Assembly (NCBI GenBank): GCA_964463485.1
Contig: CAYXDO010000052.1
Coordinates: 1-64,000, forward strand
DNA: 64,000 nt
Reading direction: 5' to 3'
Source of the DNA: CAYXDO01 sp964463485
Lineage (GTDB): Bacteria > Myxococcota > Kuafuiibacteriia > Kuafuiibacteriales > Kuafuiibacteriaceae
Shown: in pieces, positions 63,717-64,000 of the stretch
Position numbering within the stretch: the stretch's first letter is position 1
Layout: each line of letters opens with the position of its first letter
Translations under genes and position numbers: made by a program
The notes under the pieces: generated by a model
Database searches by the model: none
Told to the model about the DNA's origin: nothing
Seen by the model: only the letters and a program-made list of their open reading frames with translations

Positions 63717-63860
63717 GGAAGGCACGGCCTGAAATTGGGGGGCCCACCGAAAACCGGACACAGGGGGCACGGCCTGAAATAGGGCACGGCATGAAATTGC
63801 GGGGTGGCACGGATTGAAATTCGGGCATCGCATCTCACAAGGGGGCACGCCTTGAATTGT
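63717..63860. repeat. GGCACGG-TGAAATTGGG repeat, cluster 2
   Basis: Five degenerate copies of the cluster 1 unit (GGCACGGCCTGAAATTGGGG, GGCACGGCATGAAATTGCGG and so on), separated by the second GGCCCACCGAAAACCGGACA copy. Confidence 0.7.
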
Positions 63861-64000
63861 CGCTCGGCTCCTCCTCGGGGATCAGGCTTGGCGTTTCTTT
63901 GGGCGCTTCTTCTGTGGGTCGACACTCGGCCGCTACGATAGGGCAAACAAAAACGCGGCCTGACGCGCCGGTGAGTCGACCGTTGGGGCACGGAGGATCA

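Larger units (their letters stand above)
63030..64000. other. Repeat-rich intergenic region
   Basis: No intact gene. Contents: two copies of GGCCCACCGAAAAYCGGACA (63210-63230 and 63741-63760), two clusters of a 19-20 bp repeat, and a fragment with a PQQ-propeller motif. The final 140 bases hold nothing that I can name. Confidence 0.6.

Noticed and set aside
1..64000. tRNA or rRNA genes
   Set aside because: I looked for T-loop signatures such as GGTTCGAATCC and for rRNA anchors and found none that fits a cloverleaf.

Overview
This window looks like part of a draft scaffold from a GC-rich member of the Myxococcota or a close deltaproteobacterial relative. The signs are Hanks-type kinases ending in transmembrane PEGA or Pro-rich tails, an FHA sigma-54 activator, many lipoproteins with Cys-rich DUF4215-like repeats, duplicated PilT ATPases and a TolQ/TolR/TolR set. 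A run of 100 N (46096-46195) marks an unresolved assembly gap inside a tandem repeat. No rRNA, tRNA, CRISPR array, intact transposase or phage gene was seen.

Layout. 1-5140: the C-terminal remnant of an RND efflux pump, a membrane Ser/Thr kinase, a PEGA-like exported protein and a frameshifted beta-propeller lipoprotein. 5153-10293: pilT, fhs (formate-tetrahydrofolate ligase), a methyltransferase and another propeller lipoprotein. 10294-13589: a likely sigma-54 module, with a hairpin, a -24/-12 promoter, a Lys-Gly-rich protein of unknown function, an FHA/AAA+/Fis activator and a small membrane protein. 13656-20235: an exported protein, a kinase-pseudokinase receptor, and a TolQ/TolR/TolR proton-channel motor. 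20307-24679: a Cys-rich lipoprotein diverging from a second pilT and a REC-EAL c-di-GMP phosphodiesterase. 24733-32184: a tightly overlapping five-gene operon (HEAT protein, degenerate HD-GYP fused to a pseudokinase, lipoprotein rhodanese, PEGA protein, small lipoprotein). 32279-38818: an NmrA-like oxidoreductase, a kelch lipoprotein, another propeller lipoprotein and full-length gcvP.

39055-47535 is the most unusual region. It holds three translationally coupled genes: a 1,696-residue protein with four novel N-terminal repeats and two MoxR/midasin-like AAA+ modules; a small alpha/beta protein; and a protein joining a zinc-peptidase-like HELAH motif, a long Gln-Gly linker and a C-terminal VWA (MIDAS) domain. 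It resembles a MoxR-VWA chaperone system of unusual architecture.

47656-54618: a fourth propeller lipoprotein, then an assimilatory sulfate block (cysH APS reductase, cysG, sulfite reductase, a small partner) behind a long leader. 54815-63029: lipoproteins, including a 1,252-residue RTX/DUF4215/P-domain protein, a two-gene set with operator-like palindromes, and a DHH phosphoesterase. 63030-64000: non-coding, repeat-rich DNA with a fragment of a PQQ-type propeller.

How the genes fit together: several encode signalling and envelope functions (kinases, c-di-GMP turnover, PilT and TolQR motors, lipoproteins). These sit beside two metabolic islands, one-carbon/glycine (fhs, gcvP) and sulfate assimilation. 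Function is inferred from sequence motifs read by eye. No database search was run.
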